64,000 nucleotides of DNA from Micromonospora sp. MW-13 (GCF_003434305.1 NZ_QKKX01000057.1:1-64000); one strand, 5' to 3'. Positions 1 through 9,327 are shown, numbered from the stretch's first letter. The notes: generated by a model not told the origin, from the sequence alone. Program-made: numbers and translations.

Positions 1-555
1 GGCCAGCAGCGGCAGCACGGCCAGGCCCAGCGTGCCGGGGTCACCCAGCCGGTGGCCGACCGCCAGCAGCACGGCCAGCACGGTCAGCACCGCGCCGACC
101 AGGCGGTTCGGGGTGACCGCCTGGCGGCCGGCCGGACCGATCCCGGCCCGGTCGACCAGCAGGCTGCTGCCGGACTGCCCGGCGACCACCGCCACGGTGA
201 ACACGGCCACGCCGAGCGTGCCGATGGTCAGCCCCTGGCTGGCTACCAGGAACGCGCCGCAGACGCCGCCGAGGCACTGCCACGGCCGCAGCGAGCCGTC
301 CGCCAGCGCCGCCCGCAGCGCGGACAGGCCCCGCCGCCCGGCCGGGGTGGCGGGGACCAGCACCAACAGCACCAGCAGGCCGAGGCCGAACGAGACCACC
401 GCCGCGGCGATCCCGTCGGCCAGGCGTACGCCCAGTTCGCCGTTGATCCGGGACTGCACGGCGACGGCGAACCCGGAGGCGACGGCCAGCCCGACGCCGG
501 CGATCCGGCGGGTGGCCGTCAAGGTCGGCGGCGCGGTCGTGGTGGTGCCCGTCAC
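1..555 (-). CDS. DMT-family (DUF606/YdcZ-like) membrane protein, C-terminus cut off
   Basis: The 185 visible residues start at a GTG that overlaps the glpX stop (GTGA), so the gene is translationally coupled to glpX. The reading frame stays open to the window edge. The sequence is hydrophobic with several predicted membrane helices, for example the stretches near residues 15-30, 44-60 and 90-115. The motif VQSRINGEL near residue 31 and the [19 protein letters not shown] pattern resemble the DUF606/YdcZ branch of drug/metabolite transporters, which are five-helix half-size transporters often working in pairs. The substrate is unknown. The family call is from pattern recognition only. Confidence 0.72.
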   Translation of the reverse strand, partial: MTGTTTTAPPTLTATRRIAGVGLAVASGFAVAVQSRINGELGVRLADGIAAAVVSFGLGLLVLLVLVPATPAGRRGLSALRAALADGSLRPWQCLGGVCGAFLVASQGLTIGTLGVAVFTVAVVAGQSGSSLLVDRAGIGPAGRQAVTPNRLVGAVLTVLAVLLAVGHRLGDPGTLGLAVLPLLA

Positions 556-1583
556 TCCTGCTCGGCCAGCGGACGACCGTCGAAGTCGACCGCCGAGTAC
601 AGCGCCAGCTTCTCCAACCGGTGGTACGAGTCGATCACCCGGATCGTGCCGCTCTTGGAGCGCATGACGATCGACTGCGTGTACGCCCCGCCGGCCCGGT
701 AGCGCACGCCGCGCAGCAGGTCGCCGGAGGTGACCCCGGTCGCGACGAAGAAGCAGTTGTCGCCGGTGACCAGGTCGTCGGTGGTGAGCACCCGGTCCAG
801 GTCGTGCCCGGCGGCGAGCGCCTTCTCCCGCTCCGCGGAGTCGCGCGGCCAGAGCTTGGCCTGCATCACCCCGCCCATGCACTTGAGGGCGCAGGCGGCG
901 GTGATCCCCTCCGGGGTGCCGCCGATGCCCATCAGCACGTCGACGTCCGACTCGCCGCGGGCGGCGGCGATGGCGCCGGCGATGTCGCCGTCGGAGATGA
1001 ACCGGATGCCGGCCCCGACGCGGCGGACCTGGGCGACCAGGTCGTCGTGGCGCGGGCGGTCCAGCACGCAGACGGTGACCTCGGAGACGTCGGTGCCCTT
1101 GACCTTGGCGATCCGGCGCAGGTTGTCGGCCACCCCGGCGTTGATGTCGACCACGTCGGCGTAGGCCGGGCCGACGGCCAGCTTCTCCATGTAGAAGACG
1201 GCGCTCGGGTCGAACATCGCCCCCCGCTCGGCCACCGCGAGCACGGCGAGCGCGTTCGGCATGCCCTTGCTCATCAGCGTGGTCCCGTCGATCGGGTCCA
1301 CCGCGACGTCCACCTCGGGGCCGGTGCCGTCGCCGACCTCCTCGCCGTTGAAGAGCATCGGGGCATTGTCCTTCTCGCCCTCGCCGATCACCACGACGCC
1401 CCGCATCGGGATCGAGTTGATCAGCTTGCGCATGGCGTCGACGGCTGCCCCGTCGCCGCCCTCCTTGTCGCCCCGGCCGACCCACCGGCCGGCGGCCATC
1501 GCCGCCGCCTCGGTGACCCGGACCAGGTCGAGGGCGAGGTTGCGGTCCAGATCCTGGGGGGTCCGCGTCCTGGTGCTCGTCAT
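552..1583 (-). CDS. glpX: class II fructose-1,6-bisphosphatase GlpX
   Basis: This 343-residue protein hydrolyses fructose-1,6-bisphosphate to fructose-6-phosphate in gluconeogenesis in the cytosol. It carries the class II signatures [11 protein letters not shown] near residue 68 and DPIDGTT near residue 97, which bind metal and substrate phosphate. It also has the conserved GIGGTPEG and LWPRD segments. Length matches the family. A strong Shine-Dalgarno sequence (GAGGAGG) precedes the ATG. In actinobacteria this is usually the only FBPase and is needed for growth on gluconeogenic carbon. The downstream DMT-type gene overlaps its stop by 4 nt. Confidence 0.97.
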   Translation of the reverse strand: MTSTRTRTPQDLDRNLALDLVRVTEAAAMAAGRWVGRGDKEGGDGAAVDAMRKLINSIPMRGVVVIGEGEKDNAPMLFNGEEVGDGTGPEVDVAVDPIDGTTLMSKGMPNALAVLAVAERGAMFDPSAVFYMEKLAVGPAYADVVDINAGVADNLRRIAKVKGTDVSEVTVCVLDRPRHDDLVAQVRRVGAGIRFISDGDIAGAIAAARGESDVDVLMGIGGTPEGITAACALKCMGGVMQAKLWPRDSAEREKALAAGHDLDRVLTTDDLVTGDNCFFVATGVTSGDLLRGVRYRAGGAYTQSIVMRSKSGTIRVIDSYHRLEKLALYSAVDFDGRPLAEQE

Positions 1584-1844
1584 GACGGCTTTCCTCCTCG
1601 CGACGTTGCGGGGTGGACCGGCGGCACACGGTCGTCACCGCCGCCGGCTTTGTCGCTGATCCTCACACGATCGTCAACCTATCGCCGGGTCGGGGCGCTG
1701 GTGGCCAGCTTCCCGCCAACCGGGTGGTGGGACGGATCACCCTTTCCCCCTGCCGCCCACCGCCGGCAGCCGGCCGGGGGGACGCGCCGGCTGCCGGCGG
1801 TGGTGGGCCGCTTCCCGGTCGCCGGGGGCTGGAAGAATGGGGAG

Positions 1845-2654
1845 GTGGATCCCGCCCAGCCCGCCGAGCACACCCCCGCCGAGCCGACCCCGCCGACGCC
1901 CGCTCCGTCGGACCCGGCTCCGCCCGCCGTAGCCGGGGACCCGGCTCCGCCCGCCGCCGCCGGGGACCCGGCCCCGCCCGCCGCCGCCGGGGACCCGGCT
2001 CCGCCCGCCGCCGTCGGGCAACCGGCCCTGGTCGAGTCGGCGTCCGCGAGCCAGGCCGGTCCGGACGAGCACCCCGTGCCGCCCCCGGGCCGGCCGGCGG
2101 TGTCCCCGGGCCGGCCCGGGGGCCGGCCGGCGGGCAAGGAGAAGGCCAGGTCCGAGCGGTCGCCGAAGGACATGGCGATCTCGCTGCTGGTGCTGCTGGT
2201 CCCCATCGCCCTGCTGCTCGCCTTCTACCGGGGCTTCCTCGGTGGCGACCAGCCGAGCACCGTCGACCCGGCCCCGGCCCTGGAGCAGGCCCGCGCGGCC
2301 AGCGCCTTCCCGGTGAGCCAGCCCACCGGGCTCGGCGACGACTGGAAGACGGTCAGCGCCAGCTACCGCAGCGTCGAGGGCGGCTCCAACCTGCGGATCG
2401 GCTACCTGACCCCGGAGGGGCGGGGTGCCCAGCTCGTGCAGAGCGACGTGCCGCCCGAGCGGCTGCTGCCCGCCGAGCTGACCGCCGAGGGACAGCCCCA
2501 GGGCCCCACCGAGCTGGGCGGACGTAGCTGGCAGCGGTACACCGCCCGGGGCAACGAGCAGGCCCTCGTGCTGCTCGAACCGGGCCGCACGGTGATCGTG
2601 GTCGGCGACGCCCGGGAGAACGAACTGCGCCGGCTCGCCGACGCCGTCCGCTAG
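1845..2654 (+). CDS. DUF4245 membrane-anchored protein
   Basis: The 269-residue protein has three parts: a Pro/Ala-rich N-terminus (residues 1-105) with a nine-residue unit DPAPPAAAG repeated four times, one membrane helix (about 111-129, ISLLVLLVPIALLLAFY), and an exported C-terminal domain (about 140-269) containing TGLGDDWKTVSASYR and a closing ENELRRLADAVR. The last domain matches the actinobacterial DUF4245 family, whose function is unknown. The GTG start was chosen because the frame upstream has no protein-like character and GGGGAG precedes it. Topology (N-in, C-out) is inferred. The gene is divergent from glpX. Confidence 0.82.
   Translation: MDPAQPAEHTPAEPTPPTPAPSDPAPPAVAGDPAPPAAAGDPAPPAAAGDPAPPAAVGQPALVESASASQAGPDEHPVPPPGRPAVSPGRPGGRPAGKEKARSERSPKDMAISLLVLLVPIALLLAFYRGFLGGDQPSTVDPAPALEQARAASAFPVSQPTGLGDDWKTVSASYRSVEGGSNLRIGYLTPEGRGAQLVQSDVPPERLLPAELTAEGQPQGPTELGGRSWQRYTARGNEQALVLLEPGRTVIVVGDARENELRRLADAVR
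1911..2018 (+). repeat. four 27-bp in-frame tandem repeats in the DUF4245 gene
   Basis: Four consecutive 27-bp units encode DPAPPAAAG or close variants (residues 23-58). Differences between units are single substitutions. The repeat lies in the predicted cytoplasmic Pro/Ala-rich tail. Confidence 0.9.
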
Positions 2655-2655
2655 G

Positions 2656-2683
2656 GCGGGCTGCCCCGGCACCGGGCCGCCCG
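2656..2683 (+). terminator. imperfect GC hairpin after the DUF4245 gene
   Basis: An imperfect stem (CGGGC-TGCCCCGG against CCGGGCCGCCCG) starts 2 nt after the stop codon. There is no T-run, as is usual for actinobacterial terminators. The pairing is moderate only. Confidence 0.4.
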
Positions 2684-2867
2684 GGTGGGCCGGCGGGGGC
2701 GACGGACCGGACATGGATTGCCGAAGACGGCGACCGGGAACAGAAGGGGTGCGACCCCGCAGGCGCAGCCAGCCGGGCGGGACTCGTGCGTCGGAGCCAG
2801 CGCTCGGGCTGCGGCGCGCCGCCTCCGGCGCCTGTGTGGGCCGGACGACCCACTTGGAGAGGTTCAC

Positions 2868-3725
2868 GTGACCATTCGTCGCTTCAGCGCGGCGGTCTTC
2901 GCCGCGACGCTGCTCACTCCTGCTCTGGCCGCCTGCAACAGCACCGGGACCGGCGAGGCGGGGGCCTCCGCGTCCCCGACGGTCTCCGGGAGCGCGGCTC
3001 CCGGCAGCGCCGCCCCGGGCAGCGCCTCGCCCGGTACGGGCGACGCCAAGCAGGCCCTGCTGAACTCGACCAACGAGATCCGCAACGGCAACTTCCGGTT
3101 CACCATGGCCGGCGTCGGCAGCACCGCCCAGGGGCAGGTGCACGAGCCGAGCCAGAGCGCCGAGATGAAGCTGACCATCGGCGACGCCTCCTCGGACGTG
3201 CAGATGAGGCTGGACCTGGTGCACCTCAAGCCGGACAGCTGGGTCAAGCTCGACCTCGGCGGCCAGGCGGCCAAGCTGCCCGGCGTGCAGAGCCTCAACC
3301 TCGGCAAGTACCAGCACCTCGACCAGTCCCGGATCAAGGGCAACCGCAACCTGGCCTTCGACTTCGACAAGGTCGACCCGGCCGGCAGCGAGGTGCTCAC
3401 CCAGGGGGTCACCGAGGTCCGGCAGACCGGCGAGGGTGCCTACGCGGGCACGATCGACGTGACGAAGGCCGCCGAGGCCGGCTCGCTGAACGCCGAGCTG
3501 ATCAAGGCGCTCGGCCAGCAGGCCCGGTCGCTGCCGTTCACGGCGAAGCTGGACCCGCAGGGCCGACTCAGCGAGCTGGTCATCCAGATCCCGGCGTCCG
3601 GCCAGAACAAGGCGCAGGACATCAAGATCACGTACGCCGACTACGGCGCGGCGAGCGCCGCCCAGCGCCCGCCGGCCGACCAGGTCGTCGAGGCCCCCAA
3701 CGAGCTGTACAACCTGTTCAACTGA
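2868..3725 (+). CDS. LppX/LprG-like lipoprotein
   Basis: The 285-residue product begins with a lipoprotein signal peptide (residues 1-22) ending in the lipobox LAAC, followed by a Ser/Ala/Gly/Pro linker to about residue 62. The mature domain contains LNSTNEIRNGNFRFTMAG, VHLKPDSWVKLDLG and a late LDPQGRLSELVIQIP. That alternating-strand pattern resembles the LppX/LprA/LprF/LprG fold, which binds acylated lipids and moves them across the actinobacterial envelope. The GTG start follows GGAGAGG at good spacing. The family placement is by resemblance and the ligand is unknown. Confidence 0.72.
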   Translation: MTIRRFSAAVFAATLLTPALAACNSTGTGEAGASASPTVSGSAAPGSAAPGSASPGTGDAKQALLNSTNEIRNGNFRFTMAGVGSTAQGQVHEPSQSAEMKLTIGDASSDVQMRLDLVHLKPDSWVKLDLGGQAAKLPGVQSLNLGKYQHLDQSRIKGNRNLAFDFDKVDPAGSEVLTQGVTEVRQTGEGAYAGTIDVTKAAEAGSLNAELIKALGQQARSLPFTAKLDPQGRLSELVIQIPASGQNKAQDIKITYADYGAASAAQRPPADQVVEAPNELYNLFN

Positions 3726-3733
3726 GACTCGGC

Positions 3734-3768
3734 CGGGTGCGGGGCCGGCCGCCGCCGCCCCGCACCCG
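3734..3768. terminator. bidirectional hairpin between the lipoprotein gene and xseB
   Basis: A perfect 11-bp stem (CGGGTGCGGGG at 3734-3744 against CCCCGCACCCG at 3758-3768) with a 13-nt loop sits exactly between two convergent genes. It would work for both. Confidence 0.72.
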
Positions 3769-3771
3769 CCG

Positions 3772-3996
3772 TCAGGCGTCCGGCGGCTGCTGACGGGCCG
3801 CGTCGATGCGGGCCCGCGCGCCGTCGAGCCAGCGCTGGCAGATCTCGGCCAGCCTCTCGCCGCGCTCCCAGAGTGCCAGCGACTCCTCCAGCGAGGTGCC
3901 GCCCTTCTCCAGCCGTTCCACCACCGAGGCCAGCTCGGCGCGGGCCTGCTCGTAGCTGAGCCGCTCGTCCGGCCCGGCGTTCTTCTCGTCAGTCAT
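3772..3996 (-). CDS. xseB: exodeoxyribonuclease VII small subunit
   Basis: This 74-residue protein is the small subunit of exonuclease VII, which degrades single-stranded DNA in both directions. Several small subunits bind one XseA. The family core LSYEQARAELASVVERLE, then SLEESLALWERGERLAEICQRWL, is complete. An ATG three codons upstream (4005) is also possible; the internal ATG giving MTDEKNAG is preferred because it fits the usual length. The gene lies 121 nt downstream of xseA on the same strand, the normal pairing. Confidence 0.92.
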   Translation of the reverse strand: MTDEKNAGPDERLSYEQARAELASVVERLEKGGTSLEESLALWERGERLAEICQRWLDGARARIDAARQQPPDA

Positions 3997-4117
3997 CGGT
4001 CCCATCCCAGCACATCCCCGCCCGTCCGCCGCGTCGGGCGCTCCGCCGTCGGGCGCCGGACGGCCTGTCGGCTGTCCCGTGCCACGCCGCCTGCGTCCTC
4101 GCGGCGCCCCGGGGCGC

Positions 4118-5338
4118 TCAGCCGTCGGCCGTCGCAGCCAGTTCGCCCTCGGCGAGGCGTACCCGCAGCGGGTCGCCCCCGCTCACCTCGCCCGCCGACC
4201 GGACCACGTGGCCGTCGGCCCGCTGGACGATCGCGTAGCCCCTGTCGAGGGTGGCGGCGGGGGAGAGGGCACGCAGCCGGGCCAGGGTGTGTCGCAGCTC
4301 CTCCCGGGCCGCGCCGAGGCGGTGGTCCAGGCACCGCCCGGCCCGTTGGCGCAGCGCGGCGACCTCGGTGGCCCGCTGCTCCACCATCACCTGTGGCCGG
4401 GCCAGCACCGGCCGGGACCGCAGCCCGTCGAGGCGGTGCGACTCCCGGTCGACCAGGTTGCGCACGGCCCGCTCCAGCCGGTGCCGGGCCTGTCCGATCA
4501 GGCGCAACTCCTCGCCCAGGTCGGGCACCACCCGCTTGGCCGCGTCCGTCGGCGTCGAGGCCCGCACGTCGGCGACGTAGTCGACCAGCGGCGCGTCCGT
4601 CTCGTGGCCGATCGCGCTGACCACCGGCGTACGGCAGGCGAACACCGCCCGGCACAGCGCCTCGTCGGAGAACGGGAGCAGGTCCTCGATGCCGCCGCCG
4701 CCCCGGGCGATGACGATCACGTCGATGGTCGGATCGGCGTCGAGGACCCGCAGCGCGTCGACGATCTGGGTGACGGCGCCCGCGCCCTGCACGGCCACGT
4801 TGACCGTGCGGAACTCCACGGCCGGCCAGCGCCGCCGGGCGTTGGTCAGCACGTCCCGCTCGGCGGCGGAGGCGCGGCCGGTGATCAACCCGACCCGCCC
4901 GGGCAGGAAGGGCAGCCGCCGCTTGCGGGCCCGGTCGAACAGCCCCTCGGCGGCCAGCAGCTTCTTCAGCTTCTCCAGCCGGGCCAGCAGCTCGCCGAGC
5001 CCCACCTGGCGGATCTCGTCGGCGCGCAGGCTCAGCGTGCCCCGGGCCGCGTAGAACTCGGGCTTGGCGTGCAGCACCACCCGGGCGCCCTCGCTCAGCT
5101 CGGGTGCGCCCGCGTCGAGCACGTCCCGGTTGGTGGTCACGGTCAGGCTCAGGTCGGCCGACGGGTCCCGCAGGGTGAGGAAGACGGTGCTGGCCCCGGG
5201 CCGCCGGCTGATCTGCGCCACCTGCCCGTCGACCCACACCCAGCCGAGCCGGGCGATCCACGCCCCCACCTTCTGGCTGACCACCCGCACCGGCCACGGC
5301 TCCTCGGAGCTGCTCCGCCCATTCTCACCCGTACTCAC
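4118..5338 (-). CDS. xseA: exodeoxyribonuclease VII large subunit
   Basis: The 406-residue catalytic subunit of exonuclease VII has an N-terminal OB-fold domain (about 18-110, with [21 protein letters not shown] and [16 protein letters not shown]). The nuclease domain follows, with the hallmark [21 protein letters not shown] near residues 190-210 and the RRPTPTDAA-like [12 protein letters not shown] stretch. The start is set at GTG 5338 because a TAGGGT -10 box lies 6 nt upstream, implying a leaderless transcript. GTG 5344 in the same frame directly abuts that box. The gene is divergent from ispH. Confidence 0.95.
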   Translation of the reverse strand: MSTGENGRSSSEEPWPVRVVSQKVGAWIARLGWVWVDGQVAQISRRPGASTVFLTLRDPSADLSLTVTTNRDVLDAGAPELSEGARVVLHAKPEFYAARGTLSLRADEIRQVGLGELLARLEKLKKLLAAEGLFDRARKRRLPFLPGRVGLITGRASAAERDVLTNARRRWPAVEFRTVNVAVQGAGAVTQIVDALRVLDADPTIDVIVIARGGGGIEDLLPFSDEALCRAVFACRTPVVSAIGHETDAPLVDYVADVRASTPTDAAKRVVPDLGEELRLIGQARHRLERAVRNLVDRESHRLDGLRSRPVLARPQVMVEQRATEVAALRQRAGRCLDHRLGAAREELRHTLARLRALSPAATLDRGYAIVQRADGHVVRSAGEVSGGDPLRVRLAEGELAATADG

Positions 5339-5344
5339 CCCCAC

Positions 5345-5350
5345 ACCCTA
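5345..5350 (-). promoter_or_regulatory. -10 box for leaderless xseA
   Basis: TAGGGT on the minus strand, then 6 nt, then the GTG at 5338. This spacing places transcription start on the start codon. No clear -35 is visible. Confidence 0.5.
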
Positions 5351-5502
5351 CGGACGCCCGCGCAGACCGGGCGGGACGCGTCGCCCGACGGGCGTTCCGC
5401 CGGCCGGACCGCCGGTACACCGGACCGGCGGCGACGCCCCGGGCGGCGGGTGGCGGGAGCTGTGGCGGCGGTCGCAGCCGATGTCGGGTTCGGGGGGACA
5501 CG

Positions 5503-5508
5503 TAGGAT
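5503..5508 (+). promoter_or_regulatory. -10 box for leaderless ispH
   Basis: TAGGAT lies 6 nt before the ispH GTG and no Shine-Dalgarno sequence is present, so a leaderless mRNA is expected. Confidence 0.5.
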
Positions 5509-5514
5509 GGGCGG

Positions 5515-6507
5515 GTGACCGAGGCTCAGGCGACCCCCCAGACCGGCAAGCGCGTGCTGCTGGCCAAGCCCCGCGGCTACTGCGCGGGCGTCGACCGGGC
5601 GGTGCAGACCGTCGAGGAGGCGCTCAAGCTCTACGGCGCGCCGATCTACGTGCGCAAGCAGATCGTGCACAACAAGCACGTGGTGCACACCCTGGAGGCC
5701 CAGGGCGCGATCTTCGTGGAGGAGAACGACGAGGTGCCGGAAGGCGCCACCGTGATCTTCTCCGCGCACGGCGTCGCCCCCGAGGTCTACGAGCAGGCGA
5801 AGGTCCGCTCGCTCAAGGCGATCGACGCGACCTGCCCGCTGGTGACCAAGGTCCACCAGGAGGCGAAGCGGTTCGCGGCCGAGGACTACGACATCCTGCT
5901 GATCGGCCACGAGGGGCACGAGGAGGTCGTCGGCACCGCCGGCGAGGCCCCCGCGCACATCCAGCTCGTCGACGGCCCCGACGACGCCGACAAGGTCACC
6001 GTCCGCGACCCGAGCAAGGTGGTGTGGCTCTCCCAGACCACGCTGTCGGTCGACGAGACGCTGGAGACCGTGGCCCGGCTCAAGGCCCGGCTGCCGCTGC
6101 TCCAGTCGCCGCCCAGCGACGACATCTGCTACGCCACCTCCAACCGGCAGCACGTGGTCAAGGAGATCGCCCCCGAGTGCGACGTGGTGCTCGTCGTCGG
6201 GTCGCGCAACTCCTCGAACTCGGTCCGGCTGGTCGAGGTCGCCCTGGACGCGGGTGCCCGCGCCGGCCACCTGGTCGACTTCGCCCACGAGATCGACGAC
6301 GCCTGGCTGGCCGGGGCCCGCACCGTGGGGCTGACCTCGGGCGCGAGCGTCCCCGACGAGCTGGTCCAGGAGGTGCTGGCGCACCTCGCCGAGCGGGGCT
6401 TCGCCGACGTGGACGAGGTGGTGACCGCCAACGAGCGGCTGACCTTCTCCCTGCCCCAGGAGCTCAAGCGGGACATGAAGGCCGCCGCCGCGGCCGTCCG
6501 CGCCTGA
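5515..6507 (+). CDS. ispH: 4-hydroxy-3-methylbut-2-enyl diphosphate reductase IspH
   Basis: IspH catalyses the last step of the MEP pathway, reducing HMBPP to isopentenyl and dimethylallyl diphosphate with a [4Fe-4S] cluster. The 330-residue protein has the three cluster cysteines at residues 23 ([11 protein letters not shown]), 107 ([11 protein letters not shown]) and 205 ([11 protein letters not shown]). It also has the catalytic-region motif TLSVDET and the SSNS-type [13 protein letters not shown] segment. The protein is complete and cytosolic. The start is supported by the -10 box six bases upstream. Confidence 0.97.
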   Translation: MTEAQATPQTGKRVLLAKPRGYCAGVDRAVQTVEEALKLYGAPIYVRKQIVHNKHVVHTLEAQGAIFVEENDEVPEGATVIFSAHGVAPEVYEQAKVRSLKAIDATCPLVTKVHQEAKRFAAEDYDILLIGHEGHEEVVGTAGEAPAHIQLVDGPDDADKVTVRDPSKVVWLSQTTLSVDETLETVARLKARLPLLQSPPSDDICYATSNRQHVVKEIAPECDVVLVVGSRNSSNSVRLVEVALDAGARAGHLVDFAHEIDDAWLAGARTVGLTSGASVPDELVQEVLAHLAERGFADVDEVVTANERLTFSLPQELKRDMKAAAAAVRA

Positions 6508-6637
6508 CGGCCGTCCGGCGGTCGGTCGTGCCCGGTGGTCTCACCCGTCCGCTCCGGTGGGGGTTCGTCGCCCTCGGCGGCGAACCGTGGCTCTGACGCC
6601 TCGGAACGGATCGTCGTCCGGACGCGTCCCAACAGGT

Positions 6638-7075
6638 ATGAAGACTCCTCGGATGGCCCTCGCCGCCCTGGTCGTCTGCGCCGCGCTGAGCGCCTGCGGC
6701 GGGCAGGGGGCCGGTGACGGCACACCCGCCCCAAGTCCCTCGGGAGGATCGCCGGTGACCGACGCGACCAGCACCGGCCCGGCGGATCCGGCCGACCCGA
6801 CCGCCGCCGTGCCGTCCCCGCCGGTGCCCACCAAGACCCCGGGGCACGGCCCGAGCCTCCCGCCGGGCCCCGGCGCGGCCACGCTGACGGGCACCGTCGA
6901 GGCCGGGGTGGAGCCCGGCTGCCGGCTGCTCGACGGCCACCAACTCGTCGGCGGCCCCGCCGACGTGCTCACCCCCGGCACGAAGGTCACGGTCACCGGC
7001 CAGGCCAAACCGGACATGATCACCACCTGCCAGCAGGGCATCCCGTTCGTCGTCGAGTCCGCCCGCCGGGCCTGA
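6638..7075 (+). CDS. small lipoprotein with OB-like C-terminal domain
   Basis: The 145-residue protein has a signal peptide (1-18) with lipobox LSAC, a long Pro/Ser/Thr-rich linker (about 20-75), and a 65-residue domain containing ATLTGTVEAGVEPGCRLLDGHQLVGG and GTKVTVTGQAKPDMITTCQQGIPFVVESA. The pattern TGTVEAG...GTKVTVTG is typical of short actinobacterial envelope lipoproteins with an OB-like strand order. Two cysteines in the domain could form a disulfide. No specific function is recognised. It converges on rmuC. Confidence 0.72.
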   Translation: MKTPRMALAALVVCAALSACGGQGAGDGTPAPSPSGGSPVTDATSTGPADPADPTAAVPSPPVPTKTPGHGPSLPPGPGAATLTGTVEAGVEPGCRLLDGHQLVGGPADVLTPGTKVTVTGQAKPDMITTCQQGIPFVVESARRA

Positions 7076-7153
7076 CCCGTACCGGCCGACCCGGGACGAC
7101 CGGGGAAGCCCGTCCCCGCCCGACGGAGACGGTCCTCGGTGCCGCTGTGCGGG

Positions 7154-8332
7154 CTAACGCTCCGTCGACCCGGGCCGGTCGGCCAGAGCTGAGGTCGGCT
7201 CCGCCAGCTCCGGCGCCTGCGGCTGCCGGGGAGCCACCTCGATCTGCGCGGGGACGGCCAGCTCCTGGTCGGACACGCCCAGATCGGCGAGCTTGCGGGC
7301 GCTGACCAGCACCCGTGCCTCCAGCGAGCCGACCGCCCGGTTGTACGCCGTCACCGCCCCGCCGAGCGACGCGCCGAGCTTGCCGACGTGGTCGCCCAGC
7401 GTGGACAGCCGGCCGTACAGCTCGCGGGCCAGCGAGTGCACCGCGACCGCGTTGCGGGCCAGCGACTCCTGCCGCCACGAGTACGCCACCGTACGCAGCA
7501 GCGCCACCAGGGTGGCCGGCGTCGCCAGGACCACGTCGCGGGCGAACGCGTGCTCCAGCAGCGTGGGGTCGCGCTGCAACGCCACGTCCAGGAACGGGTC
7601 GGCCGGCACGAACAGCACCACGAACTCGGGGGTCGAGTCGAACGCCGCCCAGTAGGACTTGGCGGCCAGCGCGTCGACGTGCGCCCGCAGGTGCTTCGCG
7701 TGCGCGTCGAGCTGGGTGTCCCGGCCGCGCTCGTCGCGCGCCTCCATCGCGGTCAGGTACGCGTCGAAGGGCGCCTTCGCGTCCACCACCACGGTGCGCC
7801 CCCCGTGCAGCCGGACGACGAGGTCGGGGCGTACCCCCTGGTGGTCGGTCGCGGCGGTGACCTGCTCGTCGAAGTCGCAGTGCTCCAGCATGCCGGCGGC
7901 CTCGACGATCCGGCGGAGCTGGTGCTCGCCCCAGCGGCCCCGCACCTGCGGTGCGCGCAGCGCCGCCACGAGCTGCTTGGTCTCGGTGCGCAGCTCGCCC
8001 GAGACCGTGCTCATCGCGCGGACCTGCTCGCGCAGCTCGGCGTACGCGTCGACCCGGTCGTGTTCGAGCTGGGCCACCCGGGACTCGTATCGGCGCAGGG
8101 TGTCGTGCAGCGGCGCCACCGCCCGGGCGACCGCCTCCTGCGACTGCGCGGTCGCCTCGTAGCCGAGCGCCCGCATCGACTGCTCCAGCCGCCCCTCGCC
8201 CTCCCGGGCCGCGGCGAGGGTGGCCTCCAGCCGGGCGATGTCGGCCGCCGCCCGGGACCGGGCCGCGAACCAGCCCAGCGCGGCACCGGCGGTGAGGCAG
8301 AACACCACCACGGCCAGCGTCGAGAAGCTCAT
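7154..8332 (-). CDS. rmuC: DNA recombination protein RmuC
   Basis: The 392-residue protein starts with a membrane helix (2-24, STLAVVVFCLTAGAALGWFAA), then a coiled coil (about 25-120), then the RmuC nuclease-like domain. That domain has RGRWGEHQLRRIVEAAGML, GVRPDLVVRL, VVVDAKAPFDAYL and FVVLFVPADPFLDVAL. RmuC limits inversions at short inverted repeats and is distantly related to restriction-endonuclease folds; the PDLVV...VVDAK residues are the catalytic-like core. The ATG at 8332 gives the usual N-terminal anchor. Only 54 bp separate it from the divergent gene. Confidence 0.93.
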   Translation of the reverse strand: MSFSTLAVVVFCLTAGAALGWFAARSRAAADIARLEATLAAAREGEGRLEQSMRALGYEATAQSQEAVARAVAPLHDTLRRYESRVAQLEHDRVDAYAELREQVRAMSTVSGELRTETKQLVAALRAPQVRGRWGEHQLRRIVEAAGMLEHCDFDEQVTAATDHQGVRPDLVVRLHGGRTVVVDAKAPFDAYLTAMEARDERGRDTQLDAHAKHLRAHVDALAAKSYWAAFDSTPEFVVLFVPADPFLDVALQRDPTLLEHAFARDVVLATPATLVALLRTVAYSWRQESLARNAVAVHSLARELYGRLSTLGDHVGKLGASLGGAVTAYNRAVGSLEARVLVSARKLADLGVSDQELAVPAQIEVAPRQPQAPELAEPTSALADRPGSTER

Positions 8333-8373
8333 CACCAGAGCTTGCCAAACATGTACCACGTGACGGCGCCGGG

Positions 8374-8379
8374 TACGTT
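8374..8379 (+). promoter_or_regulatory. -10 box for the 8387 gene
   Basis: TACGTT lies 7 nt upstream of the ATG at 8387, with no Shine-Dalgarno sequence. A leaderless start is predicted. Confidence 0.45.
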
Positions 8380-8386
8380 CGAGAGC

Positions 8387-9163
8387 ATGGAATTTCTGCT
8401 CGTGGTCCTTCTCGCGGTGCTGCTCGTCGGCGGCCTCCTCTGGTGGCGCCGGGAGAGCGCGGCCCGGGAGGCCCGCAGCCTGGCCGACGTGCGCGCCGAC
8501 GCCCAGCGCTGGTACGAACGCCTCGGCGGCCAGGTGATGAACCTGCACGGCGACGACCCGGCGGTGCGGCAGGCCCTGGTCGACGCCGGCGAGCGGTACA
8601 ACGCGGCGGGCAGCCAGCTTGAGCAGGCCCGCACGGTCCACCAGTACCGGCTGGCCCGGGAGACGGCCCTGGAGGGGCTGGCGTACGCCCGGGCGGCCCG
8701 GATCGCGCTGGGCATCGACCCCGGTCCCGAACTGCCGCCGCTGGCCTCCGCGCAGGGCACCGGCCAGCTCACCCGGGAGCGCGAGGTCAACGTGCAGGGG
8801 CAGACCTTCCGGGCCGGCCCGCAGCCCGGCCGGGCCACGCCCTACTACTACCCGGGTGGCCGGATGCAGGGCCGGCCGGTGCCGGCCGGCTGGTACTCGA
8901 CGCCATGGTGGAAGACCGCGCTCGGCGCGGGCGCCGGGGTGCTCGGCGGGATGCTGATCGCGGACGCGCTCTTCTCCCCGGCGTTCGCCGACCCCGGCTA
9001 CGGCTACGAGGCCGGCTACCAGGAGGGATTCGGCGACGGCGCCGACTTCGGCGGTGACCAGGCCGGCGACTTCGGCGGCGGCGACTTCGGGGGCGGCGAT
9101 TTCGGCGGCGGGGACTTCGGCGGCGGGGATTTCGGGGGCGGGGACTTCGGCGGGGACTTCTGA
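8387..9163 (+). CDS. membrane protein with Gly-Asp-Phe repeat tail, function unknown
   Basis: The 258-residue product has an N-terminal membrane helix (2-20, EFLLVVLLAVLLVGGLLWW), a helical domain (about 25-120) containing DAQRWYERLGGQVMNLHGDD, a Pro/Tyr/Arg-rich linker, and a short hydrophobic segment (about 180-198) beginning WWKTALGAGAGVLGGMLIADAL. It ends in five DFGGG units plus DFGGDF. The GYGYEAGYQEGFGDG and DFGGG tail resembles the Gly-rich ends of other actinobacterial DUF1542-like or TPM-associated proteins, but I do not recognise a named family with certainty. Confidence 0.75.
   Translation: MEFLLVVLLAVLLVGGLLWWRRESAAREARSLADVRADAQRWYERLGGQVMNLHGDDPAVRQALVDAGERYNAAGSQLEQARTVHQYRLARETALEGLAYARAARIALGIDPGPELPPLASAQGTGQLTREREVNVQGQTFRAGPQPGRATPYYYPGGRMQGRPVPAGWYSTPWWKTALGAGAGVLGGMLIADALFSPAFADPGYGYEAGYQEGFGDGADFGGDQAGDFGGGDFGGGDFGGGDFGGGDFGGGDFGGDF
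9068..9160 (+). repeat. 15-bp in-frame repeats encoding DFGGG
   Basis: Five 15-bp units (GACTTCGGCGGCGGC and synonymous variants) plus a partial unit end the preceding gene. Variation is nearly all synonymous, so selection on the peptide rather than the DNA is likely. Confidence 0.88.
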
Positions 9164-9189
9164 CCCGGAGCGGATACTCGGCGGCCGAG

Positions 9190-9250
9190 CCTGGCCACCC
9201 GGCTGCGTCCGGCCGACGCCTGGCCACCCGGCCGACGCCCTGACCACCCG
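9190..9250. repeat. three degenerate copies of CCTGGCCACCCGGC
   Basis: Copies lie at 9190-9203 and 9219-9232, with a diverged one (CCTGACCACCCG) at 9239-9250, in the short space between the repeat-tail gene and the terminator. No function is evident. Confidence 0.5.
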
Positions 9251-9261
9251 TCCGGCGACGA

Positions 9262-9314
9262 GCAGAAAGGGCCCCTGGCCACGCGGTCCACGCGTGAACA
9301 GGGGCCCGTTCTGC
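9262..9314. terminator. strong bidirectional terminator between the 8387 gene and ppc
   Basis: A 16-bp stem with one mismatch (GCAGAAAGGGCCCCTG at 9262-9277 against CAGGGGCCCGTTCTGC at 9299-9314) is extended internally by a 6-bp stem (CACGCG/CGCGTG). It sits between convergent genes. Confidence 0.86.
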
Positions 9315-9327
9315 GTCTCGGCGGGCC

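Noticed and set aside
621-1844. Upstream extension of the DUF4245 gene in the same frame
   Set aside because: It runs antisense to glpX, has no protein-like character, and the GTG at 1845 gives a normal family length.
5339-5344. GTG 5344 as the xseA start
   Set aside because: It abuts the -10 box directly; GTG 5338 has the 6-nt spacing seen at other leaderless starts here.
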